Positions 1-9,589 are shown, counted from the stretch's first letter. The stretch is DNA of 64,000 nucleotides from Haloimpatiens lingqiaonensis (GCF_044502415.1 NZ_CP172402.1); one strand, 5' to 3'. Notes: generated by a model from the sequence alone, not told the origin. A program made the numbers and translations.

Positions 1-2159
1 TTATAATCTTCTTTAATTAATTCATAAATAATATTTTTAATTTTTCTTGCTAATTCTATACTCACTTCACCCTTAAGTATTATCTGCCATCTATAATTAC
101 TTTTTATTTTTGATAGGGCGCATGGGCAAGGACCTAATAAATTAATTTTATCATAATTTACTAGAATTTTGTTTAAATATATACCAACATTTTGTATATT
201 TTTTATTAAAATATCTTCCCTTTCACTGCTCATATTTATACATAATATATCTGAAAAAGGCGGATACTTCATATCTTTTCTCAAATTTATTTCTTTTTCA
301 TAAAATCCTATATAATCATTACATGCTGCATATTGTATGCTATAATTTTCTGGGCTATAGGTTTGTATAACCACTTTTCCAGGTTTAACTCCCCTACCAG
401 CTCTACCTGAAACTTGAGTTACAATTTGATAAGTTCTTTCATTAGCTCTAAAATCAGGCATATTTAAAGATAAATCAGCAGCTATTATTCCTACTAAAGT
501 TACATCTTTAAAATCCAATCCTTTTGCTATCATTTGAGTTCCTATCAAAATATCAGCATGCTTATTTTTAAAGCTTTCATAAATATACTCATAAGAATTT
601 TTCTTCCTAGTGGTGTCAAAGTCCATTCTTAAAGTTCTAGCTTCTGGGAAAAACTTTTTAATATCTCTTTCCACTCTTTCCGTACCTATACCAAAATATT
701 TAACATATTTGCTACCACACTGCGGGCATTCTTTAGGCACTTTAACATTGCTTCCACAGTAATGACAATTTAATTGAGAACTATCTTGGTGGTAGGTAAG
801 GGATATGTCACAATTAGGGCATTTAAAAACATATCCACATGCTCTACAGGATATAAAAGTTGAAAATCCTCTCCTATTTAAAAACAATATAATTTGTTCT
901 TTTTTATTAAGCCTATCTTTAATACTGTAAAAAAGTTCTCTGCTGAAAATGCTTCTGTTATTATTTAGAAGTTCTTCTCTCATATCCACAACTTTTACTT
1001 CTGGAAAGCTAGCCCCATCTACTCTACTATTTATAGTAATAAGATTAATCTCACCATTTATAGCTCTATGGTAAGTATTTATACTAGGTGTAGCAGAGCC
1101 TAAAACCACTTTACAATCCTGTATTTCACTTATTAATTCTGCCACTTCCACAGCGGTGTATTTTGGAGAACTCTCTGATTTATAGCTAGATTCATGCTCT
1201 TCATCTATAACTATAAGTCCCAAATTAGAAAAAGGTAAAAACAAAGCCGACCTAGCGCCAACTGCTACTTTAACTTCTTTATTTTTAACCCTAATCCATT
1301 CATCTATTCTTTCACCTGGTGATAATTTACTGTGAAACACTGCTATATCCCTGCCAAATCTTCCTTTAAATCTCTCAACCATTTGAGGCGTTAAGGATAT
1401 CTCTGGAACTAAAATTATAGAATCTTTATTTTCTTTTATCATTTGGCTAACTAGGTGCATATAAATCTCAGTCTTTCCACTACCAGTAACTCCATGGATT
1501 AATGATATATTTTTAGATGAATTTAATATTGTTTCCACTGCATCCTTTTGATGCTTATTTAGCTGTTTTTCTTTATAGCATTCATATTCTCTGTAATTAT
1601 ATCTATTAACTATAATTTCATTTTGCAATAAAAAACCATGTTTTATCATAGTATTTATGGACGATAATGATAGTGAAAATTTATTACTTAATGAGGTTTT
1701 ATTATATACACCATTGTTTTTTTCAACAACACTATGTATATAATTATATGGTTTTTTATTAAATTTTTGGTCTAAAGATTTTCCTAAACATATTACATTA
1801 TTAGTTTTATTACCTATTCCCTTAATTATTCCACTTGGAACAATTGTTTTTATGCATTCTATATAAGTACAAATATATTTATTTTTCATTTTTTCTATAA
1901 GTTCTAAATCCTTTAAGCTAAGTAGTGGATATTCTTCACATATACTCTTTACATACTTTAGTCCTTTTATTTTTTTATCTAAATTTTCATATAGCTCTAC
2001 TATATAAGCATCTAATACTCTGTTCCCTCTTCCAAAAGGAACTTTTACATGCAATCCCACTTCTACCTTTATAGCTATTTTTTCTGGAATACCGTATGTA
2101 AATACTCTGTCCACTTGTTCAGATTCATTATCTACTATTACACCAGCATATTTATACAC
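1..2159 (-). CDS. priA: Primosomal protein N' / helicase PriA (3' end cut by window edge)
   Basis: Replication-restart helicase that reloads the primosome at stalled forks. I translated 719 codons from a GTG start preceded by AAGGGTGA, open to the edge, so only a few C-terminal residues are missing (family about 730 aa). Visible motifs are a Walker A GVTGSGKTEIYM, a DEEH box (VIDEEHESSYKSE), and paired CxxC zinc-binding cysteines in RACGYVFKCPNC and CHYCGSNVKVPKECPQCG. The helicase motif QVSGRAGRG is also present. It is the last gene seen of the yicC-remA-gmk-rpoZ-coaBC-priA cluster, a standard Firmicutes order. A hairpin separates it from coaBC, so its expression may be partly uncoupled. Confidence 0.95.
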   Translation of the reverse strand, partial: MYKYAGVIVDNESEQVDRVFTYGIPEKIAIKVEVGLHVKVPFGRGNRVLDAYIVELYENLDKKIKGLKYVKSICEEYPLLSLKDLELIEKMKNKYICTYIECIKTIVPSGIIKGIGNKTNNVICLGKSLDQKFNKKPYNYIHSVVEKNNGVYNKTSLSNKFSLSLSSINTMIKHGFLLQNEIIVNRYNYREYECYKEKQLNKHQKDAVETILNSSKNISLIHGVTGSGKTEIYMHLVSQMIKENKDSIILVPEISLTPQMVERFKGRFGRDIAVFHSKLSPGERIDEWIRVKNKEVKVAVGARSALFLPFSNLGLIVIDEEHESSYKSESSPKYTAVEVAELISEIQDCKVVLGSATPSINTYHRAINGEINLITINSRVDGASFPEVKVVDMREELLNNNRSIFSRELFYSIKDRLNKKEQIILFLNRRGFSTFISCRACGYVFKCPNCDISLTYHQDSSQLNCHYCGSNVKVPKECPQCGSKYVKYFGIGTERVERDIKKFFPEARTLRMDFDTTRKKNSYEYIYESFKNKHADILIGTQMIAKGLDFKDVTLVGIIAADLSLNMPDFRANERTYQIVTQVSGRAGRGVKPGKVVIQTYSPENYSIQYAACNDYIGFYEKEINLRKDMKYPPFSDILCINMSSEREDILIKNIQNVGIYLNKILVNYDKINLLGPCPCALSKIKSNYRWQIILKGEVSIELARKIKNIIYELIKEDY

Positions 2160-2184
2160 CTTATCACCCTTTTGTGCATATAAT

Positions 2185-2209
2185 GAAAAAAGCGCATTAG
2201 CGCTTTTTA
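2185..2209 (-). terminator. Hairpin between coaBC and priA
   Basis: AAAAAGCGC-TAAT-GCGCTTTTTT on the minus strand. The stem contains the coaBC stop codon and is followed by a T-run. It lies inside an otherwise continuous gene cluster, so it is more likely an attenuator of priA than an absolute end. Confidence 0.7.
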
Positions 2210-3387
2210 TTTACTAAATTAAGTAATTTTCTTGCCACGGATCTCTTCGACATTTTTTCCATTTCAAGCACTTGGCCATTTCTACATAAAATCGTAACTC
2301 TGTTGTCTTCAGATCTAAATCCTGTATCATTAGAAGTTATATCATTAGCAACTATATAATCTAAATTCTTATTTTCTAATTTGCTCTTAGCATTACTTAT
2401 TAAATCTTGACTTTCAGCAGCAAAGCCAACTAATATTTGTTCTTCTTTTATTTCACCTAATTTTCTTAGTATATCCGTGTCCTTTATAAAATCAAAAGAG
2501 AGTTTTTCTCCTTTTTTCTTTATCTTTTGATTTTGGTAAACCTCAGGTTTGTAATCAGCCACTGCCGCAGCTTTAATAACTATATTACTTTGGCTAAAAT
2601 TATCCAAAACCGCTTTTAACATTTCTTCATTAGTTTTCACTGAAATAAAATTTACCCCATAAGGAATTTTCAAGTTAGTAGGTCCAGAAATAAGAGTAAC
2701 TTGAGCCCCTCTATCTCTAGCTTCCTCAGCTATAGCATAACCCATTTTCCCACTGGATCTATTAGTAATAAATCTCACAGGATCAATAGGTGCTATCGTA
2801 GGCCCTGCAGTAACTAATACCTTCTTATCTATCATATCTTTTGGAGAATACAGCATAGATGCTAATATTTCTACTATTAATTCTGTATCTGCTAATTTTC
2901 CTTCTCCTACATCACCACATGCAAGCCTTCCACTTTGTGGTTCAATAAATTTATAACCAAACTCTTTTAATTTATTAATATTATTCTGTACAATTGGATT
3001 ATTGTACATATTAGTATTCATGGCAGAAGCAAAAACTACTGGAGCCTGTGTAGCCATTATAGTAGTTGATAGCATATCATCTGCTATGCCATTTGCAACC
3101 TTCCCTATAATATTTGCTGTAGCCGGTACTATTGCAATTAGATCTGCTTTTTTTGCTAAGGATATATGTTGTATTTCCCACTGCTTAGGTTCTTCAAACA
3201 TATTACTTATTACCATATTTCCACTTAAAGCTTGAAAACTTAGGGGATTAACAAATTCGCAGGCAGATTTAGTCATTATAACATGTACTTCAATATCCTT
3301 TTTTCTAAGCTTGCTTACTACATCTAACGCTTTATATACAGCTATTCCTCCTGTTACTCCTAGCACCACAGTTTTTTTACTGCTCAT
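2197..3387 (-). CDS. coaBC: Bifunctional phosphopantothenoylcysteine decarboxylase / phosphopantothenate-cysteine ligase
   Basis: Catalyses two coenzyme A steps: CTP- or ATP-dependent ligation of cysteine to 4'-phosphopantothenate, then decarboxylation to 4'-phosphopantetheine. The N-terminal flavoprotein half (about 1-180) has the catalytic His74 in QHISLA, the SAMNTNM motif at 121-127 and the substrate-clamp Cys157 in GRLACGDVGEGK. The CoaB half begins near 188 with TAGPT and NRSSGKMG. Length (396 aa) is normal. The ATG follows the rpoZ TAA stop with no gap, so the pair is translationally coupled. Confidence 0.96.
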   Translation of the reverse strand: MSSKKTVVLGVTGGIAVYKALDVVSKLRKKDIEVHVIMTKSACEFVNPLSFQALSGNMVISNMFEEPKQWEIQHISLAKKADLIAIVPATANIIGKVANGIADDMLSTTIMATQAPVVFASAMNTNMYNNPIVQNNINKLKEFGYKFIEPQSGRLACGDVGEGKLADTELIVEILASMLYSPKDMIDKKVLVTAGPTIAPIDPVRFITNRSSGKMGYAIAEEARDRGAQVTLISGPTNLKIPYGVNFISVKTNEEMLKAVLDNFSQSNIVIKAAAVADYKPEVYQNQKIKKKGEKLSFDFIKDTDILRKLGEIKEEQILVGFAAESQDLISNAKSKLENKNLDYIVANDITSNDTGFRSEDNRVTILCRNGQVLEMEKMSKRSVARKLLNLVNKKR

Positions 3388-3615
3388 TTACTTTATTCCT
3401 TCTTTCCCTTCTTCTACTGTTATCATATCATTATTTATTTCATTGATAGCAATAGTTACAGGCTTATTAGAATCTGTATCTAATAAAGGTTTATCTCCAT
3501 CTATTATTTGTCTTGCTCTTCTAGCTGCCACTATGATTAATGAATATCTATTATCAACCTTTTGTAATAAATCTATTAAAGGTGGATTTATCATTGATAT
3601 CCCTTTTTTACTCAT
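3388..3615 (-). CDS. rpoZ: RNA polymerase omega subunit
   Basis: Small subunit that assists beta' folding and RNA polymerase assembly. The 75-residue protein has the conserved RYSLIIVAARRARQI core. I start it at the ATG of MSKKGISM, because the AAGGAGTG ribosome-binding site overlaps the GTG three codons upstream and sits 8 nt from this ATG. It lies between gmk and coaBC in the usual Firmicutes order. Confidence 0.93.
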   Translation of the reverse strand: MSKKGISMINPPLIDLLQKVDNRYSLIIVAARRARQIIDGDKPLLDTDSNKPVTIAINEINNDMITVEEGKEGIK

Positions 3616-3627
3616 TCGAATCACTCC

Positions 3628-4242
3628 TTATTGGTTTTTAATTAAAAATTTATCATAAATTAATGATTGCATTTTTTTCAATTTGCATTTTTCAGCTAAT
3701 ATTATGCTTTCCACTCTTCTTACAGCTGCATCAACAGTATCGTTCACCACTACATAATCGTATTCCTTTGAACACTCTATCTCCCTATTTGCTGATTCTA
3801 ATCTAGTTTTTAGCGATTCTTCAGTTTCTGTACCTCTGTTAACTATCCTGTTTTTAAGTTCTTCATAAGATGGTGGTAATATGAATATAAGTATTGCTTC
3901 ACTATAGGCTTTCTTTACATTTATAGCACCTTGTATATCTATCTCTAATATTACATCTTTCCCCTTTTCTAGTTTTTCTATAACATTAGATTTAGGTGTT
4001 CCATAATAATTATTATATACATGAGCATATTCTAAGAAATCTCTTTCCTCAATTTTAGCTTCAAACTCTTCCTTAGTTAAAAAGTAATATTCTTTTCCGT
4101 GTTGTTCTCCTTTTCTTGGAGATCTTGTAGTGGCAGAAACTGATAACCAAAAATCATTTCTCTTCAAAACTTCCTTGCAAATAGTACCCTTTCCAGTACC
4201 AGAAGGCCCGGAAATAACTATTAAAAGACCTTTTGAATCCAT
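3628..4242 (-). CDS. gmk: Guanylate kinase
   Basis: Phosphorylates GMP to GDP with ATP, feeding GTP and (p)ppGpp pools. The P-loop SGPSGTGKGT is at residues 11-20. It is followed by the GMP-binding SATTRSPRKGE and EYYFLTKEEF segments, and by the family signature around EIDIQGA. The 204-aa length is standard. The ATG overlaps the remA stop by one base (TAATG), indicating coupling. Confidence 0.97.
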   Translation of the reverse strand: MDSKGLLIVISGPSGTGKGTICKEVLKRNDFWLSVSATTRSPRKGEQHGKEYYFLTKEEFEAKIEERDFLEYAHVYNNYYGTPKSNVIEKLEKGKDVILEIDIQGAINVKKAYSEAILIFILPPSYEELKNRIVNRGTETEESLKTRLESANREIECSKEYDYVVVNDTVDAAVRRVESIILAEKCKLKKMQSLIYDKFLIKNQ

Positions 4243-4514
4243 TATTCCTCAACCTCTTCTATATTTTCATCTTCTTTAGATGACAATCTATGTGCAACGG
4301 TTTCTGGTTGAACTGCTGATAATATTACATGATCGCTGTCTGTTATTATTACAGCTCTTGTTCTTCTTCCGTATGTGGCGTCTATAAGCATCCCTCTGTC
4401 TCTAGCTTCTTGTATTATTCTTTTGATTGGAGCTGATTCTGGGCTTACGATAGCCACCAATCTATTTGCTGAAACTATATTTCCAAATCCTATGTTTATT
4501 AGTTTTATATTCAT
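4242..4514 (-). CDS. remA: RemA/DUF370 DNA-binding regulator
   Basis: DUF370 family. In B. subtilis RemA is a DNA-binding activator of biofilm-matrix operons and osmoprotection genes; its role in clostridia is less clear. The conserved core is visible: NIGFGNIV, the IVSPESAPIKR region and GRRTRAVIITDS. I use the ATG of MNIKLINIGF (AGGAGG 6 nt upstream); a longer TTG reading would start inside that Shine-Dalgarno sequence. The acidic C-terminal tail (KEDENIEEVEE) is characteristic of this protein. It lies between yicC and gmk, its usual place. Confidence 0.9.
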   Translation of the reverse strand: MNIKLINIGFGNIVSANRLVAIVSPESAPIKRIIQEARDRGMLIDATYGRRTRAVIITDSDHVILSAVQPETVAHRLSSKEDENIEEVEE

Positions 4515-4531
4515 TTGAATCCTCCTCAAAT

Positions 4532-5410
4532 TTATTCTACATTTTGAATTTGTTCTCTTATTTTTTCTATTTCACTTTTCATATTTAATACAAAATTGCA
4601 TATTTCCAGGTCATTAGCTTTAGAACCTATTGTATTTGCTTCTCTGTTCATTTCTTGCACAATAAAATCTAATTTTCTTCCCACAGACTCTTCTAAATCT
4701 AAAGTAACTTTTAGCTGTTCTATGTGACTATTTAATCTAACTATTTCTTCATCTATACATGCTTTGTCAGCAAAAATAGCCACTTCCATAGCCAATCTTC
4801 CTTCATCTATAGAATGCTCATCCATTAAATCTTTTAATCTATTTTGAAGTTTTTCTTTATACTCTATAGGTATTTGTGGAGCCCTCTGTGCCACAGCATC
4901 AACCATATCCTTTATATTTTGGCATCTAGAAATTATATCTTCCTTTAATTTATTTCCTTCCCTCTTTCTCATTTCCACAAGAAGTTCTAATGCTTTTTCT
5001 AATGGTTTTTTTAAACAGTTCCATATTTCTTCTAAATCTTCTTCTTTATACTCTAGAGATATAACATCCGGAAATTTAGCAATTAAAGATACAGATATAT
5101 CATCTCTAACACTGTATGTTCCTCTTATCTCTTCTAAACATCTTACATAACTATCGGCTAATTTTTTATTAAACTTAGCTTCCAAATCTTCCTTTTGTAG
5201 TATATTTTGAGTTATAAATAAATCAACCTTACCTCTTTTTAATTTTTCACTTATAAGCTTTCTTATGTTCTCTTCTAGTGAAAGTAAGCTTTTAGGAAGT
5301 CTAATATTTATATCTAGATACCTGTGATTAACTGTTTTTATTTCCACATCAAAACTTCTTTTTTCTCCTTGAGAAGTAGCCCTCCCAAAACCAGTCATAC
5401 TCTTTATCAT
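4532..5410 (-). CDS. YicC family endoribonuclease-like protein
   Basis: YicC/YloC family (YicC N-terminal domain plus C-terminal DUF1732). The E. coli member is a sRNA-related endoribonuclease; for firmicute members the role is inferred by family only. Hallmarks are the N-terminal IKSMTGFGRA, the TVNHRYLDINIRLP segment and the C-terminal KLDFIVQEMNREANTIGSKA. The start is set at MIKSMTGFG, 9 nt after GGAAGG, giving 292 aa as usual for the family. It is the first gene of the remA-gmk-rpoZ-coaBC-priA cluster and has a good promoter upstream. Confidence 0.9.
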   Translation of the reverse strand: MIKSMTGFGRATSQGEKRSFDVEIKTVNHRYLDINIRLPKSLLSLEENIRKLISEKLKRGKVDLFITQNILQKEDLEAKFNKKLADSYVRCLEEIRGTYSVRDDISVSLIAKFPDVISLEYKEEDLEEIWNCLKKPLEKALELLVEMRKREGNKLKEDIISRCQNIKDMVDAVAQRAPQIPIEYKEKLQNRLKDLMDEHSIDEGRLAMEVAIFADKACIDEEIVRLNSHIEQLKVTLDLEESVGRKLDFIVQEMNREANTIGSKANDLEICNFVLNMKSEIEKIREQIQNVE

Positions 5411-5449
5411 ATTATTCATCCTTCCGGTCTTAATCAATTCATACTAATT

Positions 5450-5479
5450 ATTATACATAAATATAACCTTGAATTTCAA
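5450..5479 (-). promoter_or_regulatory. Predicted sigma-A promoter of the yicC-priA cluster
   Basis: Minus strand TTGAAA, 18-nt spacer, TATAAT, about 40 nt upstream of the yicC start. Confidence 0.65.
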
Positions 5480-5501
5480 GTAAAAAATTAAATACGTACA
5501 T

Positions 5502-6653
5502 TTATTTCATTTTTTTTAGGTTTTTTAACCCTTTTTCTATAATTTCTTTTTCTTCAGTTAGTGCTATTCTAAAATAATCATAACCTAAATTTCCAAAAAC
5601 ATAACCTGGTGTCACTATTAAATTGCATTTATACATAAGTTCTTTGCAAAATTCATGAGTAGAGTAGCTTTTAGGAGTTTTGCACCATATATAAAAAGCA
5701 CCATTACCATCGTAATATTCTATTTGGTATAATTTAAGTATTTTTTTAGCAGTTTCCCTTCTTATATCGTAAATTTTTCTCATGCTATATATATATTCTC
5801 TTTCTATTTTTAAAGCCTCTACTGCAGCCAACTGTATTGGTATATATTGTCCTGAGTCCATAATAGCTTTAACCTTTAAAAGTTCCTTTAAAACTTTAGA
5901 ATTCCCAACCACATAAGCTATTCTAAATCCTGTCATATTATAAGTTTTTGACATAGTACCAAATTCGATGCATTGCTTTTCTTTATCAAATTGCAACAAA
6001 CTTATATTTTTTTCTCCTAGTCTAATTATTTCTCCATATGCATTATCATTACACAATACAATATTATTATTATAACATATATTTACTAATTCCTTATAAA
6101 AAAACTCATTTGCTAATGCTCCTGTAGGATTATTAGGATAATTTATCATAAAAAGCTTACTTTTGCTTATTATATTTTTAGGAATGGACTTTATGTCTGG
6201 TAAATAATCAAACTCTCTTTTCAGCGGAACTATCTCCGGTACTACTCCCCACAAATGAGCATTATTTAAATATGCTGGATATGCCGGATCCGTTATTATC
6301 ATGCTATCCCCGGTATCACAAACTGCAGGAATTATTTTACTTATGCCTTCTTTTGACCCAATTAGTATAACCACTTCATCCATATTTAAGTTAACGCCAT
6401 ATACTTCCTTATAATACTTTATAACTGCCTTTTTTAGTTCCTGTTCTCCATCATAAGGAGGATATTTATTACATCCTTCCTTTTTAATATTTTTCATTAA
6501 GGAATTGACTATATTTTCATGCAGAGGTAAATTAGGATCTCCAATAGATAAATCGATTATTTCCTTTCCTCTTTCAATAAGTTCCCTTTTCAAATCACCT
6601 ATGGCTTTAAATTCATAGTTTCCTATCCTATACAATCTATTATTTATTTTCAT
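5502..6653 (-). CDS. Class I/II pyridoxal-phosphate aminotransferase
   Basis: Fold-type I aminotransferase resembling the LL-diaminopimelate and aspartate aminotransferase branch. Seen in order: an N-terminal DLSIGDPNLP, TDPAYPAY, NYPNNPTGA (171-179), DNAYG (203-207), the SKTYNMTGFR segment with likely PLP Lys236, and a C-terminal YFRIALTE with the carboxylate-binding Arg. The start is at MKINNRLYRIG, 7 nt after GGAGG, giving 383 aa. It is a single gene with no pathway neighbours, so the substrate cannot be named; a catabolic role on amino acids or 2-oxoacids fits the organism. Confidence 0.85.
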   Translation of the reverse strand: MKINNRLYRIGNYEFKAIGDLKRELIERGKEIIDLSIGDPNLPLHENIVNSLMKNIKKEGCNKYPPYDGEQELKKAVIKYYKEVYGVNLNMDEVVILIGSKEGISKIIPAVCDTGDSMIITDPAYPAYLNNAHLWGVVPEIVPLKREFDYLPDIKSIPKNIISKSKLFMINYPNNPTGALANEFFYKELVNICYNNNIVLCNDNAYGEIIRLGEKNISLLQFDKEKQCIEFGTMSKTYNMTGFRIAYVVGNSKVLKELLKVKAIMDSGQYIPIQLAAVEALKIEREYIYSMRKIYDIRRETAKKILKLYQIEYYDGNGAFYIWCKTPKSYSTHEFCKELMYKCNLIVTPGYVFGNLGYDYFRIALTEEKEIIEKGLKNLKKMK

Positions 6654-6737
6654 TTTTAATCCTCCATATATATAACTTTTTATTATTTTATTCATATACA
6701 CAAATAACTGTTACATACTATGGAATCTATATATTTA

Positions 6738-6780
6738 TAAATAAATAAGCCACTACCAAAAATAAATTTTAGTAGTGACT
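6738..6780 (-). terminator. Terminator of the purine permease gene
   Basis: Minus strand stem AGTCACTACTAAAA / TTTTGGTAGTGGCT (one G-T pair) with a 5-nt loop, then a T-rich tail. Confidence 0.8.
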
Positions 6781-6824
6781 ATAATTTTTATCAACTAAAC
6801 ATAATTCAATTCATTATTATATTT

Positions 6825-8166
6825 CTATATTCCAGTAGCTATTAATTTAGCTATAAATAGTATAGCAAGAATATACATAACAATAGATATTTTTTTCTTA
6901 TTTTTCTTATTAAATATATTATTTATAATGTTTAATATTACATAAGCTAACACTCCAATGGTCAATCCATCTCCTATGCTATAGGTTAATGGCATTAATG
7001 CTATAGTTAAAAATGCTGGAATTCCTTCTGTAAAATCTGAAAAGTTTATTTTAACAATATTTTCCACCATAAAGAATCCTACTACTATCAAAGCAGGTGC
7101 TGTAGCACAAGCTGGTATTGCTATGAATAAAGGAGACAAAAACATTGCTAGTAAAAATAATATTCCTGTTACTACAGAAGTAAGGCCTGTTCTTAGCTCC
7201 TTCTGCAACTCCTGCTGAACTTTCTACATAAGTAGTTACAGTAGATGTACCTAATAAAGCACCAAAAGTAGTTCCTATAGAATCTACTAATAAAGCTTTT
7301 CCTGCTCTTGGTACCTTTCCTTCTTTATCTACCATACCAACTTTTGATGCAACACCTACTAAAGTTCCAACAGTATCGAAAAAATCAACAAATAAGAAAG
7401 TCAACATTATTGTAGCAAAAGATAAAGTATTTATACCATTAAAATCTAGCTTAAATGCTATACCACTTAAAGATTCAAAGGCAAATATTTTCTTTGGGAA
7501 AGATGATATTCCATAATAAGCTGCTGCATTGGGTTGAAGTGCTGCATATATCCATGCACAAATAGAACTCACTAATATGCCCCATAGTATGGACCCTTTA
7601 ACATTCTTACTTGAAAGTGCCACTATTACTATTATTCCTATTACAGCTATTAATACTGTAGGGCTTGTAAAATTACCTATTGAAACAAAGGTAGCAGGAT
7701 TTTTTATAACTATTCCAGCATTAACAAATCCTATAAATGCTATGAATAATCCTATACCACCAGTAACCGCAATCTTCAAAGTATTTGGAATAGCATTAAC
7801 CACTGCTTCTCTAACTTTTGTTAAGGATAAGATAATAAAAATAATACCTTCTAGGAATACTGCTGTTAAAGCTACAGTCCAATCAACACCCATGATTCCA
7901 CATACTGTATAGGCAAAGAAAGCATTTAATCCCATACCTGAAGCCAAAGCAAAGGGTAAGTTTGCATATAAACCCATTAAAATAGTAGTAACACCAGCTG
8001 ATAAACATGTAGCTGTTACAAGTGCTCCCATTGGCATACCTGTAGCACTAAGTATCCCTGGATTTACAGCAATTATATATGCCATAGTTAAAAATGTAGT
8101 TATGCCGGCTATGACTTCTTTTTTTACGTCAGTGCCATTTTCTTTTAGTTTAAAAAACTGTTCCAT
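6825..8166 (-). pseudogene. NCS2 purine (guanine/hypoxanthine) permease, frameshifted
   Basis: PbuG/PbuO-type NCS2 permease for uptake of guanine and hypoxanthine. Residues 1-321 read normally from an ATG (NPGILSATGMP, GLNAFFAYTVCG, FLFVDFFDTVGTLVGVA, TSTVTTYVESSAGVAEG). The family motif should then continue as GRTGLTSVVTG. Instead the frame shifts, and the remaining 120-odd residues (RTGLTSVVTGILFLLAMFLS onward) lie in the +1 frame. Removing one T at about 7193 (plus-strand numbering) restores a 446-aa protein of normal size with about 12-14 membrane segments. The gene is under a guanine riboswitch. It is either a recent loss-of-function or a sequence error; see findings. Confidence 0.88.
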
Positions 8167-8206
8167 TGTTGTACCCCCTAAATAATTTTAATTTATAAAT
8201 ACAAAA

Positions 8207-8256
8207 TAAAAAAGTAGCTTCTTAAAGATATGAGCAATCCTTAAGAGGCTACTTTT
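8207..8256 (-). terminator. Riboswitch-controlled intrinsic terminator
   Basis: Expression platform of the guanine riboswitch. The stem is AGTAGC.TCTTAAGGAT / ATCTTTAAGA.GCTACT followed by TTTTTTA, about 40 nt before the permease ATG. Guanine binding is expected to favour this hairpin and switch the gene off. Confidence 0.9.
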
Positions 8257-8285
8257 ATGTAAAAATAAAGTAACTTTAGTTGATT

Positions 8286-8354
8286 GTCCCATAGTCAGAT
8301 ATTTACGGCATCTGGTAGAAACTTCTGATCCATATTATCAGAATTATATGAGTT
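8286..8354 (-). ncRNA. Purine riboswitch aptamer, guanine-type
   Basis: On the minus strand the aptamer shows P2 TTCTGAT/ATCAGAA closing loop AATATGG, the invariant junction GTTTCTACC, and P3 CAGAT/ATCTG with loop GCCGTAA. The 3' junction GACTATGGG and a P1 pairing CTCAT/ATGGG follow. The nucleotide that decides specificity (position 74 in xpt numbering) is C in GACTATG, predicting guanine/hypoxanthine rather than adenine. It precedes a purine permease and a terminator, the classic OFF-switch arrangement. Confidence 0.96.
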
Positions 8355-8388
8355 ATAATTAATTTATTTACATTAACTTTACAAAAAC

Positions 8389-8417
8389 ATCATACCACCT
8401 TATATTTTTCAAGTCAA
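8389..8417 (-). promoter_or_regulatory. Predicted promoter of the riboswitch-permease transcript
   Basis: Minus strand TTGACT, 17-nt spacer, TATGAT, placed so transcription starts about 25-30 nt before the aptamer. Confidence 0.75.
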
Positions 8418-8461
8418 TACAAATACGAATATTTTTTTATTTTTTTAATAAATAATTCGTT

Positions 8462-9445
8462 TTAGTATAGGTCTTTTTCAAATAATTCTCTAACTTCTTC
8501 TATATTACTAGTTTTTCCTAGAGCTAATATTAACTTTATTCTAGCCTTTTGTCCTGGCAAGTCGTCTCCAAATATAACCCCCATATTTCTAAGCATTTTA
8601 CCTCCACCAGGATAACCATAAGAATCCATGACTCTTCCTTTAAAGCATCTAGAAACTAATACCACAGCTACACCCTTTTTAATAGCTCTTTCCACAGCTT
8701 CAGCCATTTTAGGTGGAATATTACCTCTTCCCATACCTTCCACTACTAATCCTTTGCATCCTCTTTCTACACAGAAATCTATAAGCTTACCATCCATACC
8801 TGCTACAGCTTTAATTAAATCTACATTAGGCTCTATTTCATCTGTATTTATATGCTGCTTTTTTAATGCATCTCTATAAAATATTGCTCTATTGCTATCT
8901 ATAATGCCTATTGGTCCAAATTCTGGAGTTTGAAATGTATTTAAATGCATTGTATGTGATTTGGTAACTTCACTGGCACAATGAAGCTCGTCATTTAAAC
9001 ATACCATAACTCCCTTATTTTTAGCTTCTTGACTTATTACAGTACAAATAGATGCCGCTAAATTAGCCGGCCCATCATATCCAAGTTCTGAACTATTTCT
9101 CATAGATCCTGTAACTACCACAGGCTTTTCACTTTTAATAGTTAAATCTAAAAAATATGCTGTTTCTTCTAAAGTATCTGTACCATGAGTTACAACTACA
9201 CCGCATATTTCTTCTCTTTTTAATAGTTTTCTTACATACTTTGACAGTTCCATCATTTTTTCTGGTGTCATGTGTGGTCCTGGTAAGCTTGAAAAAGTTG
9301 AAGATTCAATTTCAGCATGTTCCTCTATACCTGTAACCATATGAAGAATCTCATCTCCACTTAAAGTTGGAACTGCTGCTTGAATTCTAGGATCCACTTT
9401 CATTGAAATAGTTCCTCCATTAAATACTACTGCTACCTTTTTCAT
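8462..9445 (-). CDS. L-asparaginase, type I/II
   Basis: Hydrolyses asparagine to aspartate and ammonia. Both catalytic segments are present: GGTISM with Thr12 near the N terminus, and THGTDTLEETAY (Thr86 to Tyr97) with the catalytic Thr89-Asp90. A downstream TKSHT supplies the expected Lys. There is no signal peptide, so it is cytoplasmic. The 327-aa length is typical. The ATG follows a run of Gs (GGGGGGG) 6 nt upstream. It stands alone and fits an amino-acid-fermenting lifestyle. Confidence 0.93.
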   Translation of the reverse strand: MKKVAVVFNGGTISMKVDPRIQAAVPTLSGDEILHMVTGIEEHAEIESSTFSSLPGPHMTPEKMMELSKYVRKLLKREEICGVVVTHGTDTLEETAYFLDLTIKSEKPVVVTGSMRNSSELGYDGPANLAASICTVISQEAKNKGVMVCLNDELHCASEVTKSHTMHLNTFQTPEFGPIGIIDSNRAIFYRDALKKQHINTDEIEPNVDLIKAVAGMDGKLIDFCVERGCKGLVVEGMGRGNIPPKMAEAVERAIKKGVAVVLVSRCFKGRVMDSYGYPGGGKMLRNMGVIFGDDLPGQKARIKLILALGKTSNIEEVRELFEKDLY

Positions 9446-9542
9446 AATGTTTCCCCCCCAAATATATTGTAAATTGAATTCTGAAAGAATTCCTTCTATA
9501 CAAATTTATTTTACAATATTTTTATCATAAATACACTATAAA

Positions 9543-9575
9543 ATAAAAAAAAGCCAAGTTAAATTAAACTTAGCT
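9543..9575 (-). terminator. Terminator after the holin-like gene
   Basis: Minus strand AGCTAAGTT / AACTTGGCT stem followed by eight Ts, 15 nt past the stop codon. Confidence 0.8.
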
Positions 9576-9589
9576 CTTAAATATTAATT

